From: an uncultured Oscillospiraceae bacterium
GTDB lineage: Bacteria; Bacillota; Clostridia; Oscillospirales; Oscillospiraceae
DNA length: 37,420 nt
Assembly: GCA_947627285.1 (NCBI GenBank)
Contig: CANQVL010000027.1
Span: 1-37,420, forward strand
Direction: 5' to 3'
Each line of letters starts with the position of its first letter. Positions within the stretch are counted from its first letter, which is position 1. The notes beneath the pieces are model-generated. The model was not told the DNA's origin, searched no databases, and saw only the letters and a program-made list of their open reading frames with translations. Positions 1 through 8,607 of this stretch are shown piece by piece. Made by a program: the position numbers and the translations under genes.

Positions 1-82
1 TGAGCTTTTCCATGTCATCCTTCACCTCAGTTGACATAATAGCATAAAGGTCCAGAAAAGTAAATGCTGTTGCCGTGATCAT
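1..82 (-). other. Possible partial reading frame at the left edge
   Basis: A minus-strand frame opens at an ATG at 80-82 and stays open to the window edge (27 codons, beginning MITATAFTFLDLYAIM). No convincing ribosome binding site precedes it and no family is recognisable. It may be the start of a gene or a chance frame. Confidence 0.2.
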
Positions 83-103
83 TATAAGTTTTCTTTTTGG
101 GGA

Positions 104-132
104 TTGACAAAGAGAATACTTCGCGATATGAT
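104..132 (+). promoter_or_regulatory. Sigma-A-type promoter of the PadR operon
   Basis: TTGACA at 104-109 and TATGAT at 127-132 are separated by exactly 17 bp. Transcription would start near 139, leaving a leader of about 18 nt before the AGGAGG at 145-150. The AT-rich stretch over the -10 could hold a PadR operator, since PadR proteins often repress themselves, but no clear dyad is visible. Confidence 0.75.
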
Positions 133-156
133 ATATTCCATGATAGGAGGTATGGC

Positions 157-477
157 GTGGATATTCAGTTGAAGCGAGGTCTGTTGGATGTGTGCGTTTT
201 GGCGGCAATCAAAAGCAAGGATTCGTACGGCTACCAGATCATGAAGGATATGAAGCCATATCTTGAGCTTTCCGAATCTACCTTATATACCATTCTGAAA
301 CGCCTGGAAACAGCGGATTTGCTGACCGTTCGCACTGTAGAGCACGGAGGCCGCCTCAGAAAATATTACCATATCACCGGCGCGGGGCTAAAGCGAATTG
401 AGGATTTCAAGGGCGAATGGAAGGAAATACTGTCTATATACCGATTCGTGACAAAGGGAGATGATGAAAATGAATAA
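157..477 (+). CDS. PadR family transcriptional regulator
   Basis: This is a small PadR-type winged-helix repressor of about 106 residues. The N-terminal motif (LKRGLLDVCVLAAI, then SYGYQIMKD) and the helix SESTLYTILKRLE, followed by a GGRLRKYYHIT wing, are typical of PadR. The start is placed at GTG 157 because a perfect AGGAGG lies at 145-150, 6 nt upstream. A TTG at 97 in the same frame would lie upstream of the predicted -35 and is rejected. The stop overlaps the next gene by 8 nt, so the genes are translationally coupled. In many Firmicutes PadR genes sit before DUF1700 and DUF4097 genes and respond to envelope stress or drugs. The ligand is unknown. Confidence 0.9.
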   Translation: MDIQLKRGLLDVCVLAAIKSKDSYGYQIMKDMKPYLELSESTLYTILKRLETADLLTVRTVEHGGRLRKYYHITGAGLKRIEDFKGEWKEILSIYRFVTKGDDENE

Positions 478-1063
478 GCGGGAGTTTCTTGCCCGGCTTC
501 GCCGCGGCTTGTCCGGCATTCCGCGGGATGATATAGAAGAACGGCTGATTTTTTACAGTGAAATGATCGACGACCGCATGGAGGAGGGGCTCTCGGAGAC
601 GGAGGCGGTGGCATCGATCGGAACGGTGGACGAGGTTGTTTCGCAAATATTGGCGGATACTCCGCTCACAAGACCGGTCAATGAGAAAACCAGGCCGGGC
701 AGACACATGAGAGCGTGGGAAATCGTGCTTCTTGTGTTGGGGTTTCCGGTATGGCTTCCTCTTTTGATCGCCGCCTTTGCCGTGATCCTCGCGGTTTTTA
801 TTGTCATTTGGTCGGCGGTCATTTCGCTGTGGGCAGTAGAAGCGTCCCTTTGCGCCGGCGCCCTTGGCGGAGCGATTTCGGCTTTGACTGCTCAGGGCAA
901 CGGGAATAGAGGAATCGTGATGCTCTCAGTCGGCCTTTGCTGTGCCGGTCTGACTATTTTTCTATTCTTCGGGTGCAAGGCTGTGACAAAAGGAAGCTTT
1001 AAGCTGACAAAAGGGGCGGCATTGCGGTTCAAATCTTTGTTCGTCGGAAGGGAGGCGGCATGA
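470..1063 (+). CDS. DUF1700 (HAAS-type) membrane protein
   Basis: This protein of about 197 residues begins with the helical DUF1700/HAAS signature (NKREFLARLRRGLSGIP, then a segment ending EEGLSETEAVASIGT). Three or four hydrophobic segments follow between roughly residues 75 and 175, the first preceded by a basic patch. The start is set at ATG 470, 9 nt after AAAGGGAG; ATGs at 461 and 464 lie too close to that site. It overlaps padR by 8 nt and the DUF4097 gene by 4 nt. This family usually accompanies PadR regulators and is thought to help PadR sense or act at the membrane. The exact role is not known. Confidence 0.85.
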   Translation: MNKREFLARLRRGLSGIPRDDIEERLIFYSEMIDDRMEEGLSETEAVASIGTVDEVVSQILADTPLTRPVNEKTRPGRHMRAWEIVLLVLGFPVWLPLLIAAFAVILAVFIVIWSAVISLWAVEASLCAGALGGAISALTAQGNGNRGIVMLSVGLCCAGLTIFLFFGCKAVTKGSFKLTKGAALRFKSLFVGREAA

Positions 1064-2028
1064 TGAGAGACACGGTAAAAATATGGCTGACAGTCGCGGC
1101 GGCTTTAGTTACGCTTGGCGTGATTCTTTTTGTGGTCGCGATGATGGAAAACGGTTGGGATTTCAACAGGCTCGGTACTGTTTCATATACAACCAACATT
1201 TATGACGTAGACGGTGATTTTGAAAGCATATCCATCGACGTGGAAACGACCGTGATCGAGTTTGCTTCCGCCGACAACGGGCGGTGCAAAATCGTTTGCT
1301 TTGAGGATGAAAAGGTGAGACATTCCGCTTCCGTACAAAACGGTACGCTGGTGATAGATACGGCGGATACCCGCAAATGGTATGAGCATATTTCCATTTC
1401 TTTTGACCAACCGAAGATGACCGTATATCTGCCGCGCAATGAGTACGACTCACTGTTCATAGAGACGGATACGGGAGATATTGCGATCCCGAAGGATTTT
1501 TCCTTTGAAACGATTAAAATTGACGGCGATACCTCCGATGTGGATTGCTCCGCGTCCGCCTCACATGGCATTGAGATCAAATTGAGCACCGGCGATATAC
1601 GGTTGGAAGAGATCGGGACAGAACAGCTGAAGCTGACAACGGACACAGGCAGGATCCGGGTAAATAAAGCGGATGTCGGCGAAAGTATCTCAATTGTAAC
1701 GGATACGGGAAAGGTGGAGCTTACGGATACCTCCTGTAATGACCTTTATGCTGAAAGCGATACAGGTTCCATAACATTAAATAGTGTGATCGGGGCAGGA
1801 AGCTTTACAATTGAGAGCGATACCGGAGACATAGTATTCGACCGCAGCGACGCCGCTGAGATATCCGTCGAAACCGATACAGGAGACGTTACAGGCACTT
1901 TGCTTTCCGATAAGGTTTTCCTGACCGAAACCTCCAGCGGGCGAATTTCTGTGCCGAAAACAATAACGGGCGGTAAATGTGAGCTCAAAACGTCCACGGG
2001 AGATATTAAAATTGAGGTAACAGCCTGA
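1060..2028 (+). CDS. DUF4097 beta-repeat envelope protein
   Basis: The 322-residue product has an N-terminal membrane anchor (about residues 8-29) followed by an extracytoplasmic domain. That domain is built from at least eight repeats of about 20 residues, each centred on a T/S-D-T-G or T-G-D motif (TDTGDI, TDTGRI, TDTGKV, SDTGSI, SDTGDI, TDTGDV, TSSGRI, TSTGDI). This is the DUF4097 pattern, expected to fold as a right-handed beta-solenoid. The gene follows the DUF1700 gene with a 4-nt overlap and a GGGAGG site, closing the operon. The family is linked to envelope stress responses in Firmicutes; no enzymatic residues are evident. Adhesin or scaffold roles are possible. Confidence 0.85.
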   Translation: MMRDTVKIWLTVAAALVTLGVILFVVAMMENGWDFNRLGTVSYTTNIYDVDGDFESISIDVETTVIEFASADNGRCKIVCFEDEKVRHSASVQNGTLVIDTADTRKWYEHISISFDQPKMTVYLPRNEYDSLFIETDTGDIAIPKDFSFETIKIDGDTSDVDCSASASHGIEIKLSTGDIRLEEIGTEQLKLTTDTGRIRVNKADVGESISIVTDTGKVELTDTSCNDLYAESDTGSITLNSVIGAGSFTIESDTGDIVFDRSDAAEISVETDTGDVTGTLLSDKVFLTETSSGRISVPKTITGGKCELKTSTGDIKIEVTA

Positions 2029-2046
2029 CTTAAAATAAATAGCGGA

Positions 2047-2739
2047 TCATTTGACTATCTGACTGTCTGTGGAAATAGTCACAACGCTCCACGGGATAAG
2101 CTTGCCGCCGGATTGCAGGGCGCGCTTTACCGCGTTTTCAATGCCGCCGCAGCAGGGGACCTCCATTCGGACGACGGTCACGCTTTTGATGTTGTTCACG
2201 GCGATGATCTGCGTCAACTTCTCGGCGTAGTCCACCATATCCAGCTTTGGACAGCCAATCAGGGTGATTTTGTTTTTGATGAAATCATTGTGGAAACTGC
2301 CGTAGGCGTAAGCGGTGCAATCGGCGGCGACCAGCAGATCTGCGCCGTTGAAATAGGGCGCGCTTACGGGAGCGAGCTTGATTTGCACCGGCCACTGAGA
2401 AAGCCGGCTGTGGACTTTAACATTTTCAGCCTGCGTTTCTTCGCGGCGGATCGCCTTTGAGACTGTACCGGGGCAGCCACAGGGCAGCTTTTCAGCGCTT
2501 TTTTTCAGCTTTGCCGCCTTTACCGCGGCTTCGTTGTATGCCTGTGCTTCACGTTCCTCAAAGGTGATCGCTCCCGTCGGGCAGGCGGGCAGGCAGTCGC
2601 CGAGGCCGTCGCAGTAGTCCTCGCGCATAAGCCTCGCCTTGCCGTCGACGATACCGATAGCCCCCTCGTGGCAGGCATCGGCACAGATCCCGCAGCCGTT
2701 GCACTTGTCTCCGTCGATTTTGATGATTTTTCTAAGCAT
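2047..2739 (-). CDS. 4Fe-4S ferredoxin-type iron-sulfur protein
   Basis: The 230-residue product starts with a two-cluster ferredoxin domain. The first set is CNGCGICADAC at residues 14-24; the second is CDGLGDCLPACP, with a longer gap between its first two cysteines. A C-terminal domain of about 150 residues carries further cysteines in CGCPG, in GCPKLD and in PCCGG, which may hold another metal site. AGGAGG precedes the ATG at 2739. This architecture is common in anaerobic Clostridia as an uncharacterised electron carrier or redox sensor. The gene converges with the PadR operon, the two stop codons lying only about 18 bp apart. The redox partner cannot be told from the context. Confidence 0.85.
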   Translation of the reverse strand: MLRKIIKIDGDKCNGCGICADACHEGAIGIVDGKARLMREDYCDGLGDCLPACPTGAITFEEREAQAYNEAAVKAAKLKKSAEKLPCGCPGTVSKAIRREETQAENVKVHSRLSQWPVQIKLAPVSAPYFNGADLLVAADCTAYAYGSFHNDFIKNKITLIGCPKLDMVDYAEKLTQIIAVNNIKSVTVVRMEVPCCGGIENAVKRALQSGGKLIPWSVVTISTDSQIVK

Positions 2740-2820
2740 GATATGTTCCTCCTGTTCTGAAATGCCTTGCCGTGTAATTTTAAATTATTAGTAGAATATA
2801 CTGGTATTTCATTGAGCAAT

Positions 2821-2853
2821 AAGCGGTCCTGTGTACAAAACGCAGGACCGCTT
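2821..2853 (-). terminator. Hairpin downstream of the LTA synthase gene
   Basis: A perfect 11-bp inverted repeat (AAGCGGTCCTG / CAGGACCGCTT) with an 11-nt loop lies 22 bp past the LTA synthase stop. The U-tract is weak on both strands, so it is a probable but not ideal intrinsic terminator. Confidence 0.55.
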
Positions 2854-2874
2854 GCTGTTGGATTTTGGGGTTGG

Positions 2875-5097
2875 TCAGTTGAAGACTTTGGCGAAATAAT
2901 CCTGGGAGATCATCGCTTTGGAGTATTGGATCTTTCTGGTGACCAGGTTTTTGACGCGGCTCACGTAGTCGTCGGAGACGGTGATGCCCTCGTTGGGGGT
3001 GAAGGTCTTGGTGGACGCCTCGTAGGTGCCGGCGGCGGTTATCCAGCTGTTGCCCTGCTGGTGGTTGTTGGCGAACACCACAAGGGGCATGGAGTCGGAG
3101 TATTCGTCCGCCTTATAGTTGGTGGCGAATATGTCCCTGCCGGAGTAGAGGCGTGAGTCGTACTCAAGCCCAAAGAGGTTTGCCACGGTGGGGACGATGT
3201 CGCAGGAGTAGCAGGGGGTGTCCACCACGGTGCGCTCAATGGAGCCGGACCACATGAGGAGGGTGTTTTTATAGCGGCTGGTGACCAACTCGGAGTCCTC
3301 GGGGTTGCCGAAATATCTGTTGAGCTCGTTGTAGTAGTCAACGGGGTCATTTTTGTTGTTATTGCCGCTGGCGAGGAAGTAGGGGTAGTGGTCTGCCGCC
3401 ATGACGATGAGAGTGTCATCGGCTATTCCGGCGTCCTCCAGCTTTTTTACAAGCAGCTCAAGCGCCCGGTCCAGGTCGATGTTTGAGGCGATATACGCCT
3501 GACAGGGCTCGGAGAGGTCGGGGTACTTCGCCTGGACTATGTCCTTGTACTCCGCCGCCCGGTGGTTTTTGGCAAAGGACCAGTTGCCGTGACCGGAGAT
3601 GGTCATGTAGTAGGCGTGGAAGGGCTTGCCCGTCTCAACATACTCGTTTATATAGCTGTCGCAGGTGGCCTCGATCATCTCCCTGTCGGAGCGGGGCCAA
3701 GTGTCGATCTGGAGGTCAAGTCCGCCGCCTTCCTCGCCCTTGAAGTCATAGCCGTAGGTGGCAAGGTACTGGTTCCGCTTGTAGTAGGTGTACTCGCCGT
3801 TGTGCCAGGCGGGAGTGGAGTAGCCTATGGAGCGGAACATATTGCCCAGGGTGGTGGGCATGGAATTGCCGATGGAGGCGATAGCGGAGTGCGAGCTGCC
3901 TTTGATCCAGTTGGGTATGATGCCGGTGGTGACGGAGAACTCGCCGCCGCAGGTGGAGAGCGTCCAGTCGGGCTGGTAGAAGTTGGTGAAAACGAAGCCC
4001 TCCTCCTGGGTGAGGCGGTAGAGGGTGGGCGTCAGCTCCTTGTCGATCACGTAGTCGTCAAAGGACTCAGCGCAGAGGAGAATGAGATTCTTGCCCTTGA
4101 ATAGGCCGGTGTACTCATTTTGCTGTGTGGGAGTGGCGGAGGCGTAAAACTGGCTCATAGCCTTCACCGTATTGTCCGAGGCTGAGGCGGCTATGGCGTC
4201 AAAGTCGATATCCAGGACGTTGAAGCCGTATTCAACGGGCTTTTCCGGCACCTGTCCGCCGCCGTCGGGTCCCTGTCCCTCGCCGGAGCCCTGGCCCTCA
4301 CCCCCGGCGTTAGTCTCGCCGGAGCCCTGGGGATCGTTCCCGTCATTACCGTCGTCGGGGACGCCGGAGTTGTTTTCGTCCTCGCCGGCGGGTATGTCGT
4401 CAAGGATGGAGTTGTCAAATTCCGGCGCGCCGAACATGGCGTACTGGAGCTCCAGCCGCACGCTGGTGGCAAGGCCGAATTTGGAGACGCCGTTGTTGAC
4501 GGAGAAGTCGTAGGTGTAAATCGCCTTGGTTTCGCCCAGATTTGCGAACATGAAGCCGAAGAGGAAGCACATGGCTCCGAAGAAGCCCGCCATTGTGCGG
4601 GGGAACCAGGTCTGCCCGCCGTCGCGCAGTACGGTTTTGCGCAGGATAATAAAGAGGACGAGGGGGACGAGCGAGAGAAGGATAAACGGAATGAGCCCGA
4701 TCACGGTGCTTACAGTGGTGTCAAAAAAGTTGCCCACCGCGTCGCCGGCTGTGGCTGCCGCGGCGAGGACGCCGTAATACATGGAAAAGGTGATCTTCAT
4801 GCCGCGCTCAACGCACAGAACCACAAGGTACGCGCCCATCAGGACGCCGCCGAGGATACGGGAGAAGGTTTTCCAGGGTATGAGGTCCAGAATAAGGAAC
4901 AAAATAAAGCCGACAGAGAAGGAAAAGAGCAGGACGGTGAACAGTGAGCCGGAGAAAAACCTCACGTCACTGTCAAATGCGCGCAGAAGGAGCTCGTGGT
5001 AAATGAGCGCCAATGGGAAAAAGAGGACAGAGAGGAGCGGTGACCCTGTACGCCTTCTGCGTTTTTGATTTCTACCGTAGCTTTTGCGGTTATCCAT
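2875..5097 (-). CDS. LtaS-type lipoteichoic acid synthase / phosphoglycerol transferase
   Basis: This 740-residue membrane sulfatase-fold enzyme should build polyglycerol-phosphate chains at the outer membrane face from phosphatidylglycerol. Five hydrophobic segments occupy about residues 20-190. A disordered Gly/Asp/Glu linker runs from about 233 to 287, and the extracellular sulfatase domain spans about 335-700. The expected LtaS metal and catalytic residues are visible: Glu344 in CAESFDD, the nucleophile Thr382 in STCGGEF, and Asp569-His570 in MAADHYPYF. GGAGG precedes the ATG. The gene is divergent from addB. A close relative with another phosphoglycerol or ethanolamine-phosphate transferase role cannot be excluded. 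The linker is longer than in classic LtaS and absent from the Staphylococcus enzyme. Confidence 0.85.
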   Translation of the reverse strand: MDNRKSYGRNQKRRRRTGSPLLSVLFFPLALIYHELLLRAFDSDVRFFSGSLFTVLLFSFSVGFILFLILDLIPWKTFSRILGGVLMGAYLVVLCVERGMKITFSMYYGVLAAAATAGDAVGNFFDTTVSTVIGLIPFILLSLVPLVLFIILRKTVLRDGGQTWFPRTMAGFFGAMCFLFGFMFANLGETKAIYTYDFSVNNGVSKFGLATSVRLELQYAMFGAPEFDNSILDDIPAGEDENNSGVPDDGNDGNDPQGSGETNAGGEGQGSGEGQGPDGGGQVPEKPVEYGFNVLDIDFDAIAASASDNTVKAMSQFYASATPTQQNEYTGLFKGKNLILLCAESFDDYVIDKELTPTLYRLTQEEGFVFTNFYQPDWTLSTCGGEFSVTTGIIPNWIKGSSHSAIASIGNSMPTTLGNMFRSIGYSTPAWHNGEYTYYKRNQYLATYGYDFKGEEGGGLDLQIDTWPRSDREMIEATCDSYINEYVETGKPFHAYYMTISGHGNWSFAKNHRAAEYKDIVQAKYPDLSEPCQAYIASNIDLDRALELLVKKLEDAGIADDTLIVMAADHYPYFLASGNNNKNDPVDYYNELNRYFGNPEDSELVTSRYKNTLLMWSGSIERTVVDTPCYSCDIVPTVANLFGLEYDSRLYSGRDIFATNYKADEYSDSMPLVVFANNHQQGNSWITAAGTYEASTKTFTPNEGITVSDDYVSRVKNLVTRKIQYSKAMISQDYFAKVFN

Positions 5098-5153
5098 AAT
5101 TATCCTCCACGCGCCATATAGGCTTTCGGTAAATTCAGGTTTACAATAAACGT

Positions 5154-5233
5154 ATTATATACCAGTCCTCGACAAAAATAAACAGGCAAGTGTTAAAAAT
5201 GTGTAACAAATTACACACCTGCTATGGTATAAT
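5154..5233. promoter_or_regulatory. Divergent promoter region ltaS-like / addB with a palindrome
   Basis: Towards addB there is an extended -10 (TGG then TATAAT at 5228-5233) with a poor -35. Towards the LTA synthase gene a minus-strand TATAAT lies at 5159-5154, with TTTATT 17 bp upstream. Between them, over the addB -35 position, lies the perfect dyad TGTGTAA-CAAA-TTACACA at 5200-5217, a candidate operator. The regulator is unknown. Confidence 0.55.
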
Positions 5234-5286
5234 ACAGCTATAACAAAAGCAAACGCCGCAGGACGGCGGGGGGAGGATGACGGAAT

Positions 5287-8200
5287 ATGCTGAGGCTTTA
5301 TCTGGGCCGCGCGGGGAGCGGGAAGACGTCGTACATACTCAGGGAGCTGGCGGAGAAGGCGGAACAGCGGCAGGGGGAAAACGTGCTCATAATCCCGGAG
5401 CAGTATTCCCACGACTGCGAGAGAGCGCTGGCGGCGCTGGGGGACACGGTGTGCCTCTATTCGGAGGTTCTGAGCTTTACGCGCCTGGCCTCGCGGGTTT
5501 TTGCCGAGACGGGCGGGATCGCCGCGCCCACGCTGGACGCGGGAGGGCGTATACTTGCCATGAGCCTTGCCTGGATGTCGGTGGCTCCGCAGCTGAAGGT
5601 CTACGACGTGGGCGGCAGGAGGCCGGACTTTATAAAAAGCCTGCTTGCCGCCTACGACGAGCTTCGGTGCGCGGGGGCGCGTACGGACGCGCTGTCCGAC
5701 GCCGCCGGTAAGGCGGAGGGGACGCTTGCCGGGAAGCTTGAGGACCTGGCGCTAATCTTCGAGCGGTTCGAGGCGGTGAAGGAACAGTGCGGCGCCGACG
5801 CCAGGGACACTGTGGAGCGGCTGGCGGACCAGATAGGGGAGAGCTCCGTGGGCGCGGGGGGCGTGTGGATAGACGGGTTCACCGATTTTACCCGCCAGGA
5901 GCTCAGGGTCATCGAGGAGCTTCTGCGGCGCGGCACAGACGTGACGGTGTGCCTGGGGACGGACGACCTTTTAAACCGCGAGCTCACCTTCAGACTGCCG
6001 GTAAAGACCGCCCACAGGCTTTTGGAGCTCGCCGGGGAGCACAACACCCCCACGGAGCTTAAATATTTTGCCAAGTCAAAGGACAGGGACGCGGCGCTTT
6101 CGTATATGGAGTCTGCCCTGCTGGACTACTCGGCTCCGCCCTGGGAGGGGGAGTCGGGGAGCGTGGAGATCTACGCCGCCGGAAGCGTCTCGGAGGAGTG
6201 CGCCGTTGCCGCCGCAAAGACCTTGGAGCTGGTGAGGGGCGGCGCCAGGTTCAGGGACATAGCTGTTGTGTCGCCCTCATTTTCGGAGTACGCGCCGATA
6301 CTTGAGGGCGTGTTCGCGAAATACGGCGTGCCCGTGACGAGCACCGAGAAGAGCGACATACTTGAAAAGCCCGCCATGGCCTTTATCACCGGCGCGCTGG
6401 ATATAATAACCGGCGGGTGGGACTACCAGAGTGTGTTCAGATACCTGAAGACGGGGCTTTCCGGGCTTTCACTGATGCAGCTGGACGCGCTGGAAAACTA
6501 CGTGCTCAAGTGGAACATTCGGGGAGCAGGAGCCTGGTCGCGGGAGTGGACCATGCCCCCGGGGGGATACACCGACACCGTTTCCGAGGAGGACAAGGCG
6601 GTGCTGAAGGCGCTGAACGCCTTGCGGGAGCGGGTGGCGGCGCCGCTTATAAGGCTCTCCGAGGCGATGAAGGGCGCGGAAAAGACCATCGGTAAGGCGA
6701 GGGCCGTGTACTCCTTTATGGAGGAGACGGAGCTTTACGGGAAGCTTTATATAAAGTCTGGGGAGCTAAAGGACCAGGGAAGGGCTGAGCTTGCCCAGGA
6801 GTACAGGCAGCTTTGGAGCGCGCTCACCGGGGCGCTTTCGCAGTTTTCCGCCATCATGTGGGATACGGAAATCTCCACAGAGGAGTTTGTAAGGCTTTAT
6901 AAGCTGGTGCTGGGGCAGTACAAGGTGGGCGTCATACCCTCCTCGGTGGACAGCGTCAGGGCGGGGGGCATGACGAGGCTCAGGGCGAGGGGGATAAAAC
7001 ACCTCATAGTCCTGGGGGCTGTGGACGGCGCTTTGCCGGTGAGCGCGGCGGGGAGCGGCGTTTTCTCCGACGCGGAGCGTGAGGAGCTGAGGGAGCTGGG
7101 CATTGACACGCTGGACGACAGGGAGGACTCTCTGGCGCGGGAGCTTTCGGGGGTGTACGTCTCGCTGACGGTGCCCACCGAGAGCCTGACCTTCACCTAT
7201 CCCGTGACGTCGAGGAGGTCATACATAGTCTCCAGGGCGGAGAAGCTTTTCGGGATCGCGGCGAGGACGCCGGGGGAGGAGATATGGACCGCCGCGGCGG
7301 AGCCATGCTTTGAGCTTGCCGCCTCCGGAGATGGGGACGCGGCGAAGCGGGCGGTGGCGTATTTTCAGGGGAAGCCCCAGTGGAAGCCGCGCCTCGAGGC
7401 CGTCAGGGAGGCGGCAAGGACAGGCAGGGGGAGCCTGACGCCCGAGACGGCGGGGAAGCTTTACGGGAAGAGGCTGAGGCTGTCGGCGTCCCAGATAGAC
7501 AGGTTCTACTCCTGCAGGTACGCGTACTTTTTGCAGTACGGGCTCAGGGTCAAGCCGAGGGGCGAGGCGGCGCTGGACGCGCCGGAGTCCGGGACGTTCA
7601 TACATTTCGTGCTGGAGCGCGTCGCGAGGAAGGTGAAGGAGGACCCCAAGGGGTTCCACTCTCCCGCCGTTACGGAGGAGTACGTCAGAGGTCTGGTGGA
7701 CGGCGCCGTCAGGGAATATGTGGACGGGCGCCTGGGCGGACTTGAAAATAAGGGCGGCAGGTTCAAATACCTTTTCAAGCGCCTCTCCGACGCCGCTGTG
7801 GAGATCGCGCTGTCCATGCGGGAGGAGCTGTCGCGCTCGGATTTCGTGCCGCTGGACTTTGAGCTCAGGTTTGCCGAGGACGGGGACCTGCCGTCGGTGC
7901 AAACAGCCGCCGGGGACAGCGTCGTGGGCGCTGTGGACCGGGTGGACGGCTGGGAAAAGGACGGAAAGCTCTATCTGCGGGTGGTGGACTACAAGACCGG
8001 GAAAAAGGCTATGGACCTGCGGGATGTTTTTTACGGCGTGGGCCTCCAAATGCTCATATACCTCTTTGCCCTTCAGCGCGAGGGGAGCGGCAGGTACGGC
8101 GGGCGGGAGATCGTCCCGGCGGGTGTGCTCTACTCCCCGGCGAGGGACGCCATCGTATCCGCAAAGACCGACCTTTCGGACGAGGAGCTCAGGGACGAGA

Positions 8201-8607
8201 GGGAGAAGCTTATAAAATATTCAGGGCTAATTCTGGCTGACAGCGAGGTCATCGCCGCCATGGACAGCGGCTCGGGAAAGAGACTGCCGGTCACCGTTTC
8301 CTCCAGGACCGGGGAGCTCACCGGGAGCCTCGCCAGCGCCGAACAGCTGGGAAAGCTGGGAAGGACTGTGGACAGGCTCATCGGGGAGATGGCGGATGAG
8401 GTGCGGCGCGGCGCTATAAACGCCAACCCGTATTTAAAGGGGAAGCTGGAGAGCGCCTGTATGTTCTGCAAGTTCCACGACGCCTGCCATTTTGCCGACG
8501 GGACCGGCGGCGAGGGCTTCAGGCGTTTTTCCAAGCTTCGTGACGCGGAGGTCTGGGAGCTTATCGACAAGGAAAACGGCGGACAAGAGGAAGGGGGAGA
8601 TGAGTGA
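5287..8607 (+). CDS. addB: ATP-dependent helicase/nuclease subunit AddB
   Basis: This 1106-residue protein is the AddB half of the AddAB helicase-nuclease, which resects double-strand breaks for RecA loading. The N-terminus carries a Walker A motif, GRAGSGKT, at residues 7-14. The C-terminal nuclease domain shows the RecB-type motif VVDYKTGKK (near residue 900). Cysteines in FYSCRYAYFLQYG and in ACMFCKFHDACHF match the four-Cys 4Fe-4S staple of AddB. A GGGGGAGG site precedes the ATG. Its stop overlaps the addA start by one base (TGATG), so the two subunits are translationally coupled. The length is normal for the family (about 1,100-1,200). Confidence 0.95.
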   Translation: MLRLYLGRAGSGKTSYILRELAEKAEQRQGENVLIIPEQYSHDCERALAALGDTVCLYSEVLSFTRLASRVFAETGGIAAPTLDAGGRILAMSLAWMSVAPQLKVYDVGGRRPDFIKSLLAAYDELRCAGARTDALSDAAGKAEGTLAGKLEDLALIFERFEAVKEQCGADARDTVERLADQIGESSVGAGGVWIDGFTDFTRQELRVIEELLRRGTDVTVCLGTDDLLNRELTFRLPVKTAHRLLELAGEHNTPTELKYFAKSKDRDAALSYMESALLDYSAPPWEGESGSVEIYAAGSVSEECAVAAAKTLELVRGGARFRDIAVVSPSFSEYAPILEGVFAKYGVPVTSTEKSDILEKPAMAFITGALDIITGGWDYQSVFRYLKTGLSGLSLMQLDALENYVLKWNIRGAGAWSREWTMPPGGYTDTVSEEDKAVLKALNALRERVAAPLIRLSEAMKGAEKTIGKARAVYSFMEETELYGKLYIKSGELKDQGRAELAQEYRQLWSALTGALSQFSAIMWDTEISTEEFVRLYKLVLGQYKVGVIPSSVDSVRAGGMTRLRARGIKHLIVLGAVDGALPVSAAGSGVFSDAEREELRELGIDTLDDREDSLARELSGVYVSLTVPTESLTFTYPVTSRRSYIVSRAEKLFGIAARTPGEEIWTAAAEPCFELAASGDGDAAKRAVAYFQGKPQWKPRLEAVREAARTGRGSLTPETAGKLYGKRLRLSASQIDRFYSCRYAYFLQYGLRVKPRGEAALDAPESGTFIHFVLERVARKVKEDPKGFHSPAVTEEYVRGLVDGAVREYVDGRLGGLENKGGRFKYLFKRLSDAAVEIALSMREELSRSDFVPLDFELRFAEDGDLPSVQTAAGDSVVGAVDRVDGWEKDGKLYLRVVDYKTGKKAMDLRDVFYGVGLQMLIYLFALQREGSGRYGGREIVPAGVLYSPARDAIVSAKTDLSDEELRDEREKLIKYSGLILADSEVIAAMDSGSGKRLPVTVSSRTGELTGSLASAEQLGKLGRTVDRLIGEMADEVRRGAINANPYLKGKLESACMFCKFHDACHFADGTGGEGFRRFSKLRDAEVWELIDKENGGQEEGGDE

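Noticed and set aside
97-156. Upstream TTG start for the PadR gene
   Set aside because: It lies upstream of the predicted -35 and lacks a ribosome binding site; GTG 157 has AGGAGG at proper spacing.
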